A DNA stretch of 64,000 nt. Origin: Acidovorax sp. T1. GTDB taxonomy: Bacteria > Pseudomonadota > Gammaproteobacteria > Burkholderiales > Burkholderiaceae_C. The stretch covers positions 2,612,001 to 2,676,000 of the forward strand of contig NZ_CP021648.1 of assembly GCF_002176815.1 (NCBI RefSeq), written 5' to 3'. Below are positions 14,648 through 25,934 of the stretch, piece after piece (position 1 is the first letter of the stretch; every line of letters starts with the position of its first letter). The notes below the pieces were generated by a model. The model did not search any database and was not told the DNA's origin. It was given only the letters and a program-made list of their open reading frames with translations. A program made the translations under genes and the position numbers.

Positions 14648-16816
14648 TCAGTTGGGAACGCTCAGCGACGTACCGGCAAAGCCGATCTGGTTCCCGACAA
14701 CAGGCGCTGCCACAAACGGCGGCACGTTGCTGGCCGTGATGGCCGGCGCGGCACCGGGCACACCGCCACGCGGCGTGGTGCGCACAACCTGGCTGGCGGG
14801 CAAGGCGGCGCCCGATTTCAGGTGCGCATACATCGCGTCCATGGCCTGGTTGAAGTACGGGTGCAGCGGCACGAAGCGCGTATCAAATCCGCCGAATGGC
14901 AGGAAGGCGTCGAAATGCTGGCCGTTCGTCACCTCGATGTAGCGCAACTTGCTGGCTGCACCCTCCACCACCTTGTTGTAGGCGGCATAGGCGCGCGAGT
15001 TGTTGTTCACCGGGATCAGGGCGTCGCTGCGGCCGCTGACGATGATGGTGGGTTTGCCACGCAGGTTGCCGTTGAGCACCACCTCGGCGATGCCCGCACG
15101 CACCGCGTCACTCTGTGCCTTGGTCGGCGTGGTGGTAGCCGTGAGGGCCGCGCCGCTGACCGTATCAGTGCCCGTGACCAGCGCACGCTGGCACAGCGCG
15201 TTATCGAGGCCAAAGTCCGCCACACCGGTCGATGGCGATTTGGCGAACTGCCACGCCTTGGCGCCGCCCATCGAGTCGTTGTAAACCACGGTGGCCGGTG
15301 TGCCGTTGGCCGTGCCGTTGGCCGTGGCAAAGCTCTGCGCCAGCGCCGCAGGCGCCACGGCGACCGGGTCGCCGGTGGCATTGACGGCCGCAAAGCTGGT
15401 GTTGCAGACATTGGCCTCGACCGCAAAGCGCCCATAGCTCACCGGGTACATGGCCGACAGGATGGGCCCGTTGCCCAGCGCATAGTGGGCGTTGTGCATC
15501 TGGTCGTTGTCGGGCGTCCAGCCAAAAGCGCGCAGCTTGTTCAGCGCATCCAGCGAGCGGGCCGCCGTGTCGGCGCCACTGACCAGGCCCTTGGCCGCCA
15601 AACCATCGCAGCGGGCCGTGGCCCGCGCCGTCATACCCACCAGCTGGATGTAGTTAAAGATGGATGTTTCCGTCATGGCCGCATCGGTCGCCAGCGCAGC
15701 GCAGGGCTGGTAGATGTTGCCGAAGGTCGTGTAATCGGCCAGCGTCTTGCCATAGCCGCTAACGGCCGCACCGCCAAACTGGATGCCATAGCCGCTGGTG
15801 GTGGGCATTTCGGTCACGGGCTCGGAGGCCACCACGCCGTCGATCAACCCACCGCTGTCTTTTTCAGCCGCGCCACCGTTGGATGCCGAGCCGGCAATCA
15901 CGATGGTGTTCTCTGACGTGAACGGCACGGGGTTGGCAGCCGTGCCATAGCGGTCGTTGAGCACATACAGCGCATAGCGGCCAGCCGCCAGCGTGTCGTT
16001 GCCCCAGTCTTTTTCCGGGTTTTGCTGCGAGTGCACCTGCTTGAGGGCCAGGCGGTTCGGGAACAGGGCGTTGTAGGTGGCCCGGGCCGCGTCGGAGATG
16101 TTGGCGGCAAAAAAGTTGAGGGCGCCAGCCGCCGTGCGGGTAGCGCGTGTGCCATCGATCTTGTGGACGGTGTCGTCCATCAGGTTGTGCAGGCCCACGC
16201 CCTTGCCGGCATCGGTCAGCGCCACGGCGCAGCCCTTTTTCAGGCCCCACTCGCCGGCCGTGCCGATGGCGCCATACACGCCGCGCGAGCCCGACGACGC
16301 ACCCAGCACCACGCAGGGGCTCGCCTGGTTGAAGCTGTCGGGCACCTGCACCGCGATCACCGTCCGCTTGCGGCCCGAGCCGTCGTCCAGCGCCGCCACA
16401 TATTCGCGGCCGGGAATCAGCCCCTCGCTGGTCGTCACGGCGCCGTCAGCAGTCACGTTGGGGCCATACAGGCTGCCGTAGCCACCATTGGCCGAGTAAT
16501 CCAGAATGCCCCGGTAGTTGGAATACAGCGCATTGCGGCGCAGCTCTGCCGCTGTGGGGTTGGCCGGGTCCGCATAGGCCGGTGCGGCACCGCCCAGCCC
16601 GGTCTTGCCGATACCCCCGGTCAACAAGTCCTGCGTGGCCGCACTGTCTCCTTTGCCCACTGTGGTGGCGGGATAGACGGTGGCACTCACCGGCGTGATG
16701 CCGGTGGGAAGATCGTTGGTCGGATCGTCCGATCCGCCACACGCGACCAGCACAGCCCCGGCCAATGCGGTCATGGCCACCTTGAGGGCGCGCTTGTCAT
16801 GCAAGTTTGCTTTCAT
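14648..16816 (-). CDS. D-(-)-3-hydroxybutyrate oligomer hydrolase (lipoprotein)
   Basis: The 722-residue product matches the 3HB oligomer hydrolase family, which cleaves soluble oligomers from polyhydroxybutyrate breakdown to 3-hydroxybutyrate. A lipoprotein signal peptide ends at C26 (LVACGG). Visible blocks include VVLGASSGSRGVYGAIGT, holding the proposed Ser nucleophile in a SSGSRG context, and LIPVNNNSRAY and ITNGQHFDAF-like segments (VTNGQHFDAF) near the C terminus with the candidate His. AAGGAG precedes the ATG at 16816. It ends the liv transporter gene run, 35 bases after livM, suggesting that the transporter and hydrolase serve one nutrient. Confidence 0.9.
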   Translation of the reverse strand: MKANLHDKRALKVAMTALAGAVLVACGGSDDPTNDLPTGITPVSATVYPATTVGKGDSAATQDLLTGGIGKTGLGGAAPAYADPANPTAAELRRNALYSNYRGILDYSANGGYGSLYGPNVTADGAVTTSEGLIPGREYVAALDDGSGRKRTVIAVQVPDSFNQASPCVVLGASSGSRGVYGAIGTAGEWGLKKGCAVALTDAGKGVGLHNLMDDTVHKIDGTRATRTAAGALNFFAANISDAARATYNALFPNRLALKQVHSQQNPEKDWGNDTLAAGRYALYVLNDRYGTAANPVPFTSENTIVIAGSASNGGAAEKDSGGLIDGVVASEPVTEMPTTSGYGIQFGGAAVSGYGKTLADYTTFGNIYQPCAALATDAAMTETSIFNYIQLVGMTARATARCDGLAAKGLVSGADTAARSLDALNKLRAFGWTPDNDQMHNAHYALGNGPILSAMYPVSYGRFAVEANVCNTSFAAVNATGDPVAVAPAALAQSFATANGTANGTPATVVYNDSMGGAKAWQFAKSPSTGVADFGLDNALCQRALVTGTDTVSGAALTATTTPTKAQSDAVRAGIAEVVLNGNLRGKPTIIVSGRSDALIPVNNNSRAYAAYNKVVEGAASKLRYIEVTNGQHFDAFLPFGGFDTRFVPLHPYFNQAMDAMYAHLKSGAALPASQVVRTTPRGGVPGAAPAITASNVPPFVAAPVVGNQIGFAGTSLSVPN

Positions 16817-16851
16817 GTTGTCTCCTTTTTTACTGACACAAAAATGCGCAC

Positions 16852-17919
16852 TCAGCCTTGGGCGCGCAGCGATCGCAGACGTCCAACAACGCCAGCGGGA
16901 AAGTAATAGACCGACAAAACAAACAACACGCCCAGCCACAGCAACCAGCGGTCAGGCGAAAGCAGCGCGGACAGCCAGGGCAGGCCTGCCGTGGCCTCGT
17001 GGCCCAGGCGCAGCAGGTCCTGCAGGTAGCTTTGCGCCACCACGAAAAGCACGGCCCCGATGACCGAACCGTAGATGGTGCCCATGCCACCAATCACCAC
17101 GATGAGCAGGCAGTCCATCATGATTTCGAAGCTGAGCGAGGTATCTGGCCCGTTGTAGCGCAGCCAGAGCGCCAGCATCGCGCCCGCCATGGTGGCAAAC
17201 AGCGCCGACAGCACGCTTGATGTGGTGCGGTACACCACCACGCGGTAGCCAATGGCCTCGGCGCGAAACTCGTTTTCGCGGATGGCCTGCAGCACGCGGC
17301 CAAACGGCGAGTTGACGATGCGCAGCAGCGCCAGCACCAGCACCACGGCGGCCACAAACAGCAGGTAGTAGCAGATCAATCGCCCATCGATGGCCACGCC
17401 CAGGAAGGGCTCGTCAAACGGCTCGAAGCTGGGCGACAGGACCTCGGGCACCTTGAACGTCAGCCCATCTTCACCGCCCGTGATGTCTGACAGCTGCGAG
17501 GCCAGCGTCTGGAACGCCGCCGCCACCGCCAGCGTGATCATGGCAAAGAAGATGGCGCGCACGCGCAGCGAGAACAGCCCCACGGCCAGCGACAGCAGCA
17601 GCGAAAGCACCAGCGCCCCACTCAGCCCCACCAGCAGCGCAAACCATGTGGGCCCCATGCGCGTGGTGGCCACGGCAATGCCATAGGCGCCGATGCCAAA
17701 GAACATGGTGTGCGCAAAGCTCACGATGCCGGTGTAGCCCAGCAGCAAATCAAAGCTGGCGACCAGCACCACAAAGATCAGCACCTTGGCCGCCACCGAC
17801 AGCGCCTTGACGCCCGGAAACAGAAAAGGCGCAAACGCCAGCCCGAGGAAGATGGCCACCAGGATCACCGCCAACGCCTTGCTGCGCGGGTAGTCGCCGG
17901 AGAGAAGACGGTTCAGCAT
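16852..17919 (-). CDS. livM: branched-chain amino acid-type ABC transporter permease (LivM family)
   Basis: The 355-residue inner-membrane protein has about ten hydrophobic segments and the LivM/BPD_transp_2 hallmarks DLLLGYTGIVSFAHTMFFG near residue 55 and a long cytoplasmic EAA-like loop with IRENEFRAEAIGY near 230. It forms the translocation channel with LivH. It lies 17 bases downstream of livH and 35 bases upstream of the oligomer hydrolase. The family also carries urea, amides and other small acids, so the solute is not settled by sequence. Confidence 0.93.
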   Translation of the reverse strand: MLNRLLSGDYPRSKALAVILVAIFLGLAFAPFLFPGVKALSVAAKVLIFVVLVASFDLLLGYTGIVSFAHTMFFGIGAYGIAVATTRMGPTWFALLVGLSGALVLSLLLSLAVGLFSLRVRAIFFAMITLAVAAAFQTLASQLSDITGGEDGLTFKVPEVLSPSFEPFDEPFLGVAIDGRLICYYLLFVAAVVLVLALLRIVNSPFGRVLQAIRENEFRAEAIGYRVVVYRTTSSVLSALFATMAGAMLALWLRYNGPDTSLSFEIMMDCLLIVVIGGMGTIYGSVIGAVLFVVAQSYLQDLLRLGHEATAGLPWLSALLSPDRWLLWLGVLFVLSVYYFPAGVVGRLRSLRAQG

Positions 17920-17936
17920 GGTCTTGCCTCCTCGGC

Positions 17937-18923
17937 TTACCGGTTGGCTACCGGATACACACCCTGCGGGCGCCACAGCAGGATGAGCACCATCAGCGCG
18001 ATGTTGGAGAACAGCGCCACCTTCGGCACCAGAAAGCCGGTGTAGTTGGCCATCAGCCCCACCAGCAGCGCGCCGATGAGCGCCCCGCCCGTGCTGCCCA
18101 GGCCGCCGATGATGATCACGATGAAGATCAGCACATTGACCTGCGCGCCCATCTGCGGAACAACGCTTTGCTGGTACAGGCCCCACATCACACCGCCCAG
18201 CCCCGCCAGGGCCGAGCCCACCACGAACACGCCCACAAACAGGCGGCGGATGCGGTAGCCCAGGCTCTCGACCATCTCGCGGTCTTGCACGCCAGCGCGG
18301 ATCAGAAGGCCGACCTTGGTGCGCGACATCATGAAGGCCAGCACGCCAAACACCAGCAGGCCCACGGCCACCGCCACCAGGCGGTATTTTTCAATGGCGG
18401 CATCGCCAATCAGCAGTGCGCCGCGCATGCCGCCGGGCAGCGGCAGCGGGATTTGCGCCGGGCCCCAGATCACCTTGATGAGCTCTTCACCAATGATCAT
18501 CCCGCCCATGGTGATGAGGATCTGCTTCAAATGCTGGCCATACACGGGCCGCACGATGAAGCGCTCGAACGCCAGGCCCACGGCGCCCGCCACGGCCATG
18601 GCCACCAGCATGGCCGGCAGCACCGCCACCATGTTGCGCCACAGCTGGTCAGACCCAGTCCAGTCGCCCATGGCGCCCAGCACGCTGGTGGCCACGAAGG
18701 CACCCAGCGCAATGAACACGCCGTGGCCAAAGTTGAGCACGTCCATCAGGCCGAACACCAGCGTGAGGCCCGAGGCGATGATGAAGATGATCATGCCCAT
18801 GGCCAGCCCCGCCACCGTGAGCGTGAGCCAGGTGCTGGGCGATCCGACGAAGGGCAGCACCAGCAGCGCGAGCGCGGGCACCATGGCCAGAGGCTTCCAG
18901 TCGAAGTCGTGGGTGACACTCAT
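17937..18923 (-). CDS. livH: branched-chain amino acid-type ABC transporter permease (LivH family)
   Basis: The 328-residue inner-membrane permease shows the LivH signature GLTLVFGLMDVLNFGHGVFI near residue 60 and VQDREMVESLGYRIRR in the cytoplasmic coupling loop. AGGTGG lies 7 bases before the ATG at 18923, which was preferred to a GTG three codons upstream. A copy of the dispersed repeat separates it from livF, yet all the genes point the same way. Confidence 0.93.
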   Translation of the reverse strand: MSVTHDFDWKPLAMVPALALLVLPFVGSPSTWLTLTVAGLAMGMIIFIIASGLTLVFGLMDVLNFGHGVFIALGAFVATSVLGAMGDWTGSDQLWRNMVAVLPAMLVAMAVAGAVGLAFERFIVRPVYGQHLKQILITMGGMIIGEELIKVIWGPAQIPLPLPGGMRGALLIGDAAIEKYRLVAVAVGLLVFGVLAFMMSRTKVGLLIRAGVQDREMVESLGYRIRRLFVGVFVVGSALAGLGGVMWGLYQQSVVPQMGAQVNVLIFIVIIIGGLGSTGGALIGALLVGLMANYTGFLVPKVALFSNIALMVLILLWRPQGVYPVANR

Positions 18924-18943
18924 ACGAGCCACCTGGTTGTCAC

Positions 18944-19002
18944 CAATTTAGCTACTGAATTAATAGCTGGTAGCGCTTTCTGAATAAGCGCCAGAGGCCA
19001 AA
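18944..19002 (-). repeat. dispersed intergenic repeat (GCGCTTATCC type)
   Basis: TAGCTACTGAATTAATAGC is followed by GGTAGCGCTTTCTGAATAAG and GCGCCAGAGGCC. It fills the gap between livF and livH inside the operon. Confidence 0.75.
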
Positions 19003-19014
19003 AAGACATGAAAC

Positions 19015-19740
19015 TCATAGTGCCAAGCCCAGCAGCGAACGCTGCAGCGCCTCGTCCTCGGCCAGCGCGGCCATGCTGCCCGCGTGCACCACCTGGCCGT
19101 TGTCCATCACGGCCACGGTGTCGCCCAGGCGCTTGGCGAAGTGGATGTTCTGCTCGACCAGCAAAATGCTCACGCCGCTCTTCTTGAGCTGGTCGAACGC
19201 CTCGATCATGTTGTGGATGATGGCCGGGGCCAGGCCCTTGCTGGGCTCGTCCACGATGAGCAGGTCACGCGGCTCGATGATGGCGCGCGCCACGGCCACC
19301 ATCTGCTTTTGTCCGCCGCTGAGCTTGCCTGCGGGGTGGTTCCAGAACTTCTCGACCGCAGGGAACAGCCTGAAGATCCATTCGAGGCGTGCGGTGTCCA
19401 TCTGCGCCACGTTGCGCGCGTTGCGGGCGGCCAGCAGCATGTTTTCCTTTACCGTGAGGTCGGCAAAGATGCCCATGTTCTCGGGCACGTAGGCGATGTT
19501 CATTGCGGCGATCTGCGGCGTGTGCAGCGCCGTGATGTCCTTGCCGGCGAACGTGATCTTGCCCCGCGACGCATGCCACAGGCCCATGATGGTGCGCAGC
19601 GTGGTCGTTTTGCCCGCGCCGTTGCGGCCCAGCAGCATGGTGAGCTGGCCACGCGGCACGGCCAGCTCCACGCCATGCAGGACGTGGTAGGCGCCGATGT
19701 GCGTGTGCACGCCGCGCAACTCCAATAGTGTGCCGCTCAT
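19015..19740 (-). CDS. livF: ABC transporter ATP-binding protein (LivF family)
   Basis: The 241-residue ATPase has Walker A GRNGAGKTT near 39-47, the signature LSGGQKQM near 139, Walker B LLIVDEPSKGLAP near 158, and an H-loop LLVEQNIHF near 193. The sequence type (GMAYVPENMGIF-like segment IAYVPENMGIF) is that of LivF. Its ATG overlaps the end of livG by four bases (ATGA), so translation is coupled. Confidence 0.94.
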   Translation of the reverse strand: MSGTLLELRGVHTHIGAYHVLHGVELAVPRGQLTMLLGRNGAGKTTTLRTIMGLWHASRGKITFAGKDITALHTPQIAAMNIAYVPENMGIFADLTVKENMLLAARNARNVAQMDTARLEWIFRLFPAVEKFWNHPAGKLSGGQKQMVAVARAIIEPRDLLIVDEPSKGLAPAIIHNMIEAFDQLKKSGVSILLVEQNIHFAKRLGDTVAVMDNGQVVHAGSMAALAEDEALQRSLLGLAL

Positions 19741-20567
19741 GGCTGTTCTCCCCTTCCCCCGGACGGGGGAAGGTCGGGATGGGGGAGAGCGTAAGTGCCG
19801 CCAGAGGCGTCCTGGGGCGTCAGCCCCAGGTACGCCTCCTGCACCACGGGCGATGCAATCACCTCGGCCGGTGCGCCATCGGCCACCAGCGTGCCGTTGG
19901 TCAGCACGATGATGCGGTCGGCCAGCTCGCGCACCACGTCCATCTTGTGTTCGACCAGCAGGATGATCTTGGTCTTGTCCTTTTTGAGTTCGCGGATCAG
20001 GTTCAGGATCACGGGCGCTTCGTCGTGGTCCATGCCGGCGGTGGGCTCGTCGAACATGTAGACCTGCGGCTCCAGCGCCATGAGCAGCGCCACCTCCAGC
20101 TTGCGCTGGTCACCATGCGGCAGGCTGGCCACGGGGGTATCGCTGCGCTCCAGCATCGACACGGTGCGCAGGATGGCTTGCGCCCGCTCGGTCAGCGCGC
20201 GGTGGTCGCCCCAGATGCTCCACAGGTTCAGCCCGCGGCGGTGTGCGCCGGCGCGCGTGGCCTGCACGGCCAGTCGCACGTTCTCCAGCACCGTAAGGCC
20301 CGCAAACAGGTTGGTGAGCTGAAACGCCCGCCCCAGCCCGGCCCGTGTGCGCGCTGATGGCGACTGGCCCGTCAGGTCCCGCCCGCCCAGCGCCACCGTG
20401 CCGGCGCTGGCCCGCAGTTGCCCCGAGATCAGGTTGAAATAGGTCGTCTTGCCCGCGCCATTGGGGCCCACGATGGCCGTGAGCGTGCCCGGCGCGAACG
20501 CGCAGCTCACGGCGTTCACCGCCACATGGCCGCCGAAGCGGATGGTCAGGTCTCGGGTTTCAAGCAT
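19737..20567 (-). CDS. livG: ABC transporter ATP-binding protein (LivG family)
   Basis: The 276-residue ATPase has Walker A GPNGAGKTT near 37-45, LPHGDQRKLEVALLMA as the signature region, and FDEPTAGMDHDE as Walker B. The last residues (ALPHPDLPPSGGRGEQP) are not family sequence: they are the translation of a perfect 10-bp inverted repeat at 19752-19773, an extragenic element that has become part of the coding end. The start at 20567 gives the usual MLETRDLTIRFGG beginning; the frame is open for 28 more codons upstream. Confidence 0.93.
   Translation of the reverse strand: MLETRDLTIRFGGHVAVNAVSCAFAPGTLTAIVGPNGAGKTTYFNLISGQLRASAGTVALGGRDLTGQSPSARTRAGLGRAFQLTNLFAGLTVLENVRLAVQATRAGAHRRGLNLWSIWGDHRALTERAQAILRTVSMLERSDTPVASLPHGDQRKLEVALLMALEPQVYMFDEPTAGMDHDEAPVILNLIRELKKDKTKIILLVEHKMDVVRELADRIIVLTNGTLVADGAPAEVIASPVVQEAYLGLTPQDASGGTYALPHPDLPPSGGRGEQP
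19752..19773. repeat. perfect inverted repeat within the 3' end of livG
   Basis: CCTTCCCCCG and CGGGGGAAGG are perfect 10-bp arms around a 2-base centre. The element lies inside the last codons of livG, just before its overlap with livF, and could form a strong hairpin in the mRNA. Confidence 0.6.
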
Positions 20568-20620
20568 GTGTGGTGCGCGCGCCGCCGAAGGCCATTGGCA
20601 GCGCATCCCCCTGGTTTTTT

Positions 20621-20672
20621 GACCAAAATACCATCTAGCGCTTATCCACAAAGCGCCTACAGCTACAAATAA
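20621..20672 (-). repeat. dispersed intergenic repeat (GCGCTTATCC type)
   Basis: ACCATCTAGCGCTTATCCAC is followed by AAAGCGCCTACAGCTAC. It lies between the broken livK and livG. Confidence 0.75.
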
Positions 20673-20712
20673 GTGAGCACCCAGGCAACCCCGCAGGGCC
20701 GCCCGGCACCGG

Positions 20713-21897
20713 TCAGCGCTGGTTACGGATCGGCACGTTCATCTCTTCGGGCTTGATCTCGCGCACCAGTTCGGGCACGCCCCAGGCAAAGGCCGGGTCC
20801 ACCTTGATCTTGAAGTGGTACATGCTTTGCAGGGCCTGGTGGTCTTCGCGCCTGAAGGTCATCTTGCCCTTGGGGGTGTCAAAGGCCATGCCTTCCATGG
20901 TCTTGATGAGTTTGTTGGTGTTGACATCGCCGCCCGTGGCCTTGAGCGCCGTGACCAGCGCCATGGCCGCGCTGAAGCCGCCGGCCGTAAAGAAGTCGGG
21001 TGGTGCCTTGAACTGCTTGTAGTGCGCGGACACCAGGGCTTCGTTCACGGGATTTTTTGGAATGCCGAAATAGTAGTAGGTAGCGCCTTCCATGCCCGGG
21101 AAGTTTCTGAAGCTGGCCATGGCGGGCAGGATGTTGCCGCCCGTGGCGATCTCGATGCCGTAGCGCTTCAAGTCCATGTCGGCAATCTTGAACGGGTTGC
21201 CCGCGCCGGCCCACAAGATCCAGATGACCTTGCGGCCCGGCTGGTCCTTGAGCTTATCGATCAGGCGCTGCGCACCGGCGGTGAAGTCGGTGGTGTTGGT
21301 GGGCAGGTATTCCTCATGCACGAGCTTGGCGCTCTTGATGGCGTCCTTGAAGGCTTTCACGCCGTCGCGGCCAAAGGCATAGTCTTGCGCAAGCGTGGCG
21401 ACGGTCACACCCGGCTTGTCGATGGCCACGGCGTTGCTGATGGCGTCCTGGCTGCTGTTGCGGCCGGTGCGAAAGATGTACTTGTTCCACTTGTCGCCCG
21501 TGATGGCGTCGGCCACGGCGGGCTCGACCAGCAGGATCTTTTTGTATTCCTCGGCCACGGGCAGCAGGGCCAGCGCCACGCCGGAGGACGTGGGCCCCAC
21601 CGCGATGTCGGCCTTGTCGTCCGAGTAGGCCGATGCCAGCAGGCTCTTGCCCAGGTCGGGCTTGCCCTGGTCGTCCTTCTCGATCACCACGATCTTCTTG
21701 CCATTGACCTGCATGGTGCCGCCGGTGGCGTAGTTCAGCCCCATCATCAGGCCGGTTTGCGTCTACTTGCCATAGGCTTCGAGCAGGCCGGTCTTGCTAT
21801 AGACGTGGGCGATGCGGATTTCACCCGACTGGCTGAATACGGGGGCAGACAGTGTGGCGGCCAGGGTGGCCAGTGCGACCAGGGTGCGGCGTTGCAT
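20713..21897 (-). pseudogene. livK: ABC transporter substrate-binding protein (LivK type), interrupted by an amber codon
   Basis: The periplasmic binding protein is encoded from the ATG at 21897 (signal peptide MQRRTLVALATLAATLSAP) to 20713, 394 residues if read through. An in-frame TAG at 21763-21765 follows LEAYGK; the same frame continues at once with TQTGLMMGLNYATGG, the expected family sequence. A Gln codon CAG changed to TAG explains it. Only 44 residues would be made, unless an internal ATG at 21747 or 21744 is used, which would lack the signal peptide. The rest of the gene is intact, so the change is recent or a sequencing error. It heads the liv operon behind a -24/-12 promoter. Confidence 0.88.
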
Positions 21898-21928
21898 GGG
21901 ATGGTTTCCTATTGTTTTGACTGAACAT

Positions 21929-21944
21929 TGCACAGTTCGTGCCA
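21929..21944 (-). promoter_or_regulatory. livK: sigma-54 (-24/-12) promoter of the liv/3HB-hydrolase operon
   Basis: On the minus strand TGGCACGAACTGTGCA matches the consensus TGGCACGRNNNTTGCW at all but one fixed position. The predicted start is near 21918, about 21 bases before the livK ATG. A sigma-54 activator gene lies directly upstream. Confidence 0.75.
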
Positions 21945-21966
21945 ATCATCAACCCATTGATTTATA

Positions 21967-21981
21967 TGAATAAATTATTCA
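21967..21981. promoter_or_regulatory. palindrome, candidate activator site 1
   Basis: TGAATAAATTATTCA is a perfect 7-bp inverted repeat around one base. It lies about 50-60 bp upstream of the predicted liv transcription start, in an AT-rich stretch. Confidence 0.4.
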
Positions 21982-22018
21982 AACCGAATGAAAATGTCAG
22001 AATTCCAGACAAACAAAG

Positions 22019-22035
22019 TGCCTGAAATTCAGGCA
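22019..22035. promoter_or_regulatory. palindrome, candidate activator site 2 or terminator of the regulator gene
   Basis: TGCCTGAAATTCAGGCA is a perfect 8-bp inverted repeat around one base, about 100-115 bp upstream of the predicted liv start and 13 bases after the stop codon of the regulator. On the minus strand a T-rich stretch follows (CTTTGTTTGTCT), so a terminator role is equally possible. Confidence 0.45.
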
Positions 22036-22047
22036 TTTGGCTGTTTT

Positions 22048-23553
<1,506 letters not shown>

Positions 23554-23610
23554 GGCCGCGATGGTAGCGTGCTCTGGCCAGACGACGCTCCTGCGCTTGG
23601 GTGCAGGAGA

Positions 23611-23672
23611 GCTACCAAATTAATAGCTACCAGCGCTTATCCACAAAGGGCTTAAAGGCTATTTGGCTTGAA
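23611..23672 (-). repeat. dispersed intergenic repeat (GCGCTTATCC type)
   Basis: GCTACCAAATTAATAGCTAC is followed by CAGCGCTTATCCACAAAGGG and CTTAAAGGC. It lies between tctA and the sigma-54 regulator. Confidence 0.8.
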
Positions 23673-23709
23673 AATTGTTGTGGAATAGCCGCTCATCCAC
23701 TCGCCAGGC

Positions 23710-25230
23710 TCAGGCATCGAGCTGCTGCAGGCGCGCCCGCTTGCGCTGCGCCAGGTGCTTGAAAAGACGCGGCAGGATCAGCACCGCCAGCACGATGATG
23801 AGCAGCGCGAGCGACATCGGACGCTGCACAAAGATGAGCCAGCTGCCCTCGCCGATCGACACGGCATTGCGCATCTGCGCCTCGGCCAACGGCCCCAGGA
23901 TCATGCCAACCACCACGGGCGCCGTAGGAAAGTCAAAGCGCCGCATCAGCACACCCAGCATGCCAATGCCATACAGCAGGAACAGATCGAAGGTGCTCTG
24001 GCGCATGCCGTAGGCCCCCACCGTGGCAAAAATCAGGATGCCCGCATACAACTGGGGCTTGGGGATTTTCAGCAGCTTCACCCACAGGCCCACCAGCGGC
24101 AGGTTCAGCACCAGCAGCATCACGTTGCCGATGTACAGCGAGGCAATCAGCGCCCACACCAGCGTGGCCGAGGTGGTGAACAGTTGCGGGCCGGGGTTGA
24201 TGCCGTAGTTCTGGAACGCGCCCAGCAGCACCGCCGTGGTGTTGGAGGTGGGAATGCCCAGCGTGAGCAGCGGAATCATGGCCGCCGTCACGGTGGCATT
24301 GTTGGCGGCCTCGGGCCCGGCCACGCCTTCGATCGCACCCACGGTGCCGAACTCGGCCTTGTCGGTTTCCTTGGCCAGCTTCTTTTCGGTGGCATAGCTC
24401 AGAAAGGTCGGAATCTCGGTGCCACCCGCCGGAATGCAGCCGAACGGCGTGCCGATCAGCGTGCCGCGCAGCCATGCGGGAAGGGAGCGCTTCCAGTCAC
24501 GCGCGGTCATGTGCACGCGGCTCATGCTGTTGCGCGACTCGACCACGCGGCCTTCGTACATCGCCGCATACAGCACCTCGGCCACGGCAAACAGGCCCAC
24601 GGCGACCAGCACGATGTCGATGCCGTCCAGCAACTCGGGCTTGCCGCCGGTGTAGCGCGCCGCGCCCGAAATCTGGTCCATGCCGATGCAACCGGCCGCC
24701 AGCCCCACGAACAGCGCCGTGATGCCGCGCACCGTGCTCTTGCCCAGCACCGCGCTCACGGTGGTGAAGGCCAGCACCATCAGCATGAAATATTCCGGTG
24801 GGCCCAGCTTGACGGCAAAGTCGGCCACATACGGGGCAAACAGGGTCACGACCACGGTGGCAATGGTGCCCGCCACGAATGAGCCGATGGCCGACGTGGC
24901 CAGCGCCGCCCCGGCCCGGCCGCTCTTGGCCATCTTGTTGCCCTCCATGGCCGTGACCATGCTGGCGGTTTCGCCCGGCGTGTTGAGCAGGATGGAGGTG
25001 GTGGAGCCGCCGTACATGGCACCGTAGTAGATGCCGGCAAAAAAGATCATCGAGGCCGTGACCTCGACCTTGGCCGTGATGGGCAGCAGCATGGCCACCG
25101 CCACTGCAGGGCCAATGCCGGGCAGCACGCCCACGGCGGTGCCCAGCGCGCAGCCCACCAGCGCCCACAGCAGGTTGGCGGGCGTGGCGGCGGTGGCAAA
25201 GCCCGCCATCAATGCATCAAAAATTTCCAT
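23710..25230 (-). CDS. tctA: tripartite tricarboxylate transporter, large membrane subunit TctA
   Basis: The 506-residue inner-membrane protein has about twelve hydrophobic segments and the TctA signatures [19 protein letters not shown] near 30-50, [15 protein letters not shown] near 75-90 and [16 protein letters not shown] near 265. It is the solute channel of the TTT system, driven by ion gradients. Its ATG overlaps the tctB stop by one base (TGATG). Confidence 0.95.
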   Translation of the reverse strand: MEIFDALMAGFATAATPANLLWALVGCALGTAVGVLPGIGPAVAVAMLLPITAKVEVTASMIFFAGIYYGAMYGGSTTSILLNTPGETASMVTAMEGNKMAKSGRAGAALATSAIGSFVAGTIATVVVTLFAPYVADFAVKLGPPEYFMLMVLAFTTVSAVLGKSTVRGITALFVGLAAGCIGMDQISGAARYTGGKPELLDGIDIVLVAVGLFAVAEVLYAAMYEGRVVESRNSMSRVHMTARDWKRSLPAWLRGTLIGTPFGCIPAGGTEIPTFLSYATEKKLAKETDKAEFGTVGAIEGVAGPEAANNATVTAAMIPLLTLGIPTSNTTAVLLGAFQNYGINPGPQLFTTSATLVWALIASLYIGNVMLLVLNLPLVGLWVKLLKIPKPQLYAGILIFATVGAYGMRQSTFDLFLLYGIGMLGVLMRRFDFPTAPVVVGMILGPLAEAQMRNAVSIGEGSWLIFVQRPMSLALLIIVLAVLILPRLFKHLAQRKRARLQQLDA

Positions 25231-25793
25231 CACAACCACCCGGTTTGCGTAAGCCCTGGCAGGTTGATGGCCAGAAACTGCGTGAAAGTCCAATAGACCG
25301 GCGCCGAGATCAGCACACCCGTCAACCCATCCACCGCCCAGGTGCGCGCGGTGCCTGCGTCTTGCCCCGCTGCCCGACGCAGCCCCTGCACCGCCAGCAC
25401 ATAGCACAGCGTGCAGCTCAAGATGAACCCCACCGTAGTGATGAGGGCGGCATTGAGCAACAGACCAGCCGACACCCACACAAAGGCCGGCTTGTGTGCA
25501 TGCGCGGAACCATTGGGCTCTTCCATGTCGCGAAATCCGCCCGTTCGTGCCTCCCACAGCAGCACGCCGCCGCACAGCGCCAGCACGCCCGCCACCAGCC
25601 AGGGCAGGAAATTGGGGCCCACGCCGCCATAGCCCGCGTTCGATGGAATATTCAGGGCACCCAGCGCCAGTGCCGCTGCGGTCAGCAGCACGCCGACGCC
25701 CACCACGGTCTGCATGCGCAGGGCCGGCACGTTGCTGGCAACACCGGGCACGGCGCCCGGATCGGAAGAAGGAAGGGTTGTGGGATCAGACAT
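25230..25793 (-). CDS. tctB: tripartite tricarboxylate transporter, small membrane subunit TctB
   Basis: The 187-residue protein has four hydrophobic segments (about 30-50, 64-82, 105-135 and 155-175), as expected for the TctB/DUF1468 family, with [13 protein letters not shown] near residue 58. It partners TctA in the inner membrane. It lies between tctC and tctA in the usual CBA order. Confidence 0.9.
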   Translation of the reverse strand: MSDPTTLPSSDPGAVPGVASNVPALRMQTVVGVGVLLTAAALALGALNIPSNAGYGGVGPNFLPWLVAGVLALCGGVLLWEARTGGFRDMEEPNGSAHAHKPAFVWVSAGLLLNAALITTVGFILSCTLCYVLAVQGLRRAAGQDAGTARTWAVDGLTGVLISAPVYWTFTQFLAINLPGLTQTGWL

Positions 25794-25934
25794 GCGGGGT
25801 CTTTCTCAAGCCCTTGGGCACAGGGCGCCCAAGGTGCGCAATACGGCGCGCACCGCAGTGGATGCGCACAAAACCGCCGTGCGCCCGCCAGGGCCGTTGT
25901 ACAGCACAGGGGCATCACGGCGCAGGGGCACGGC

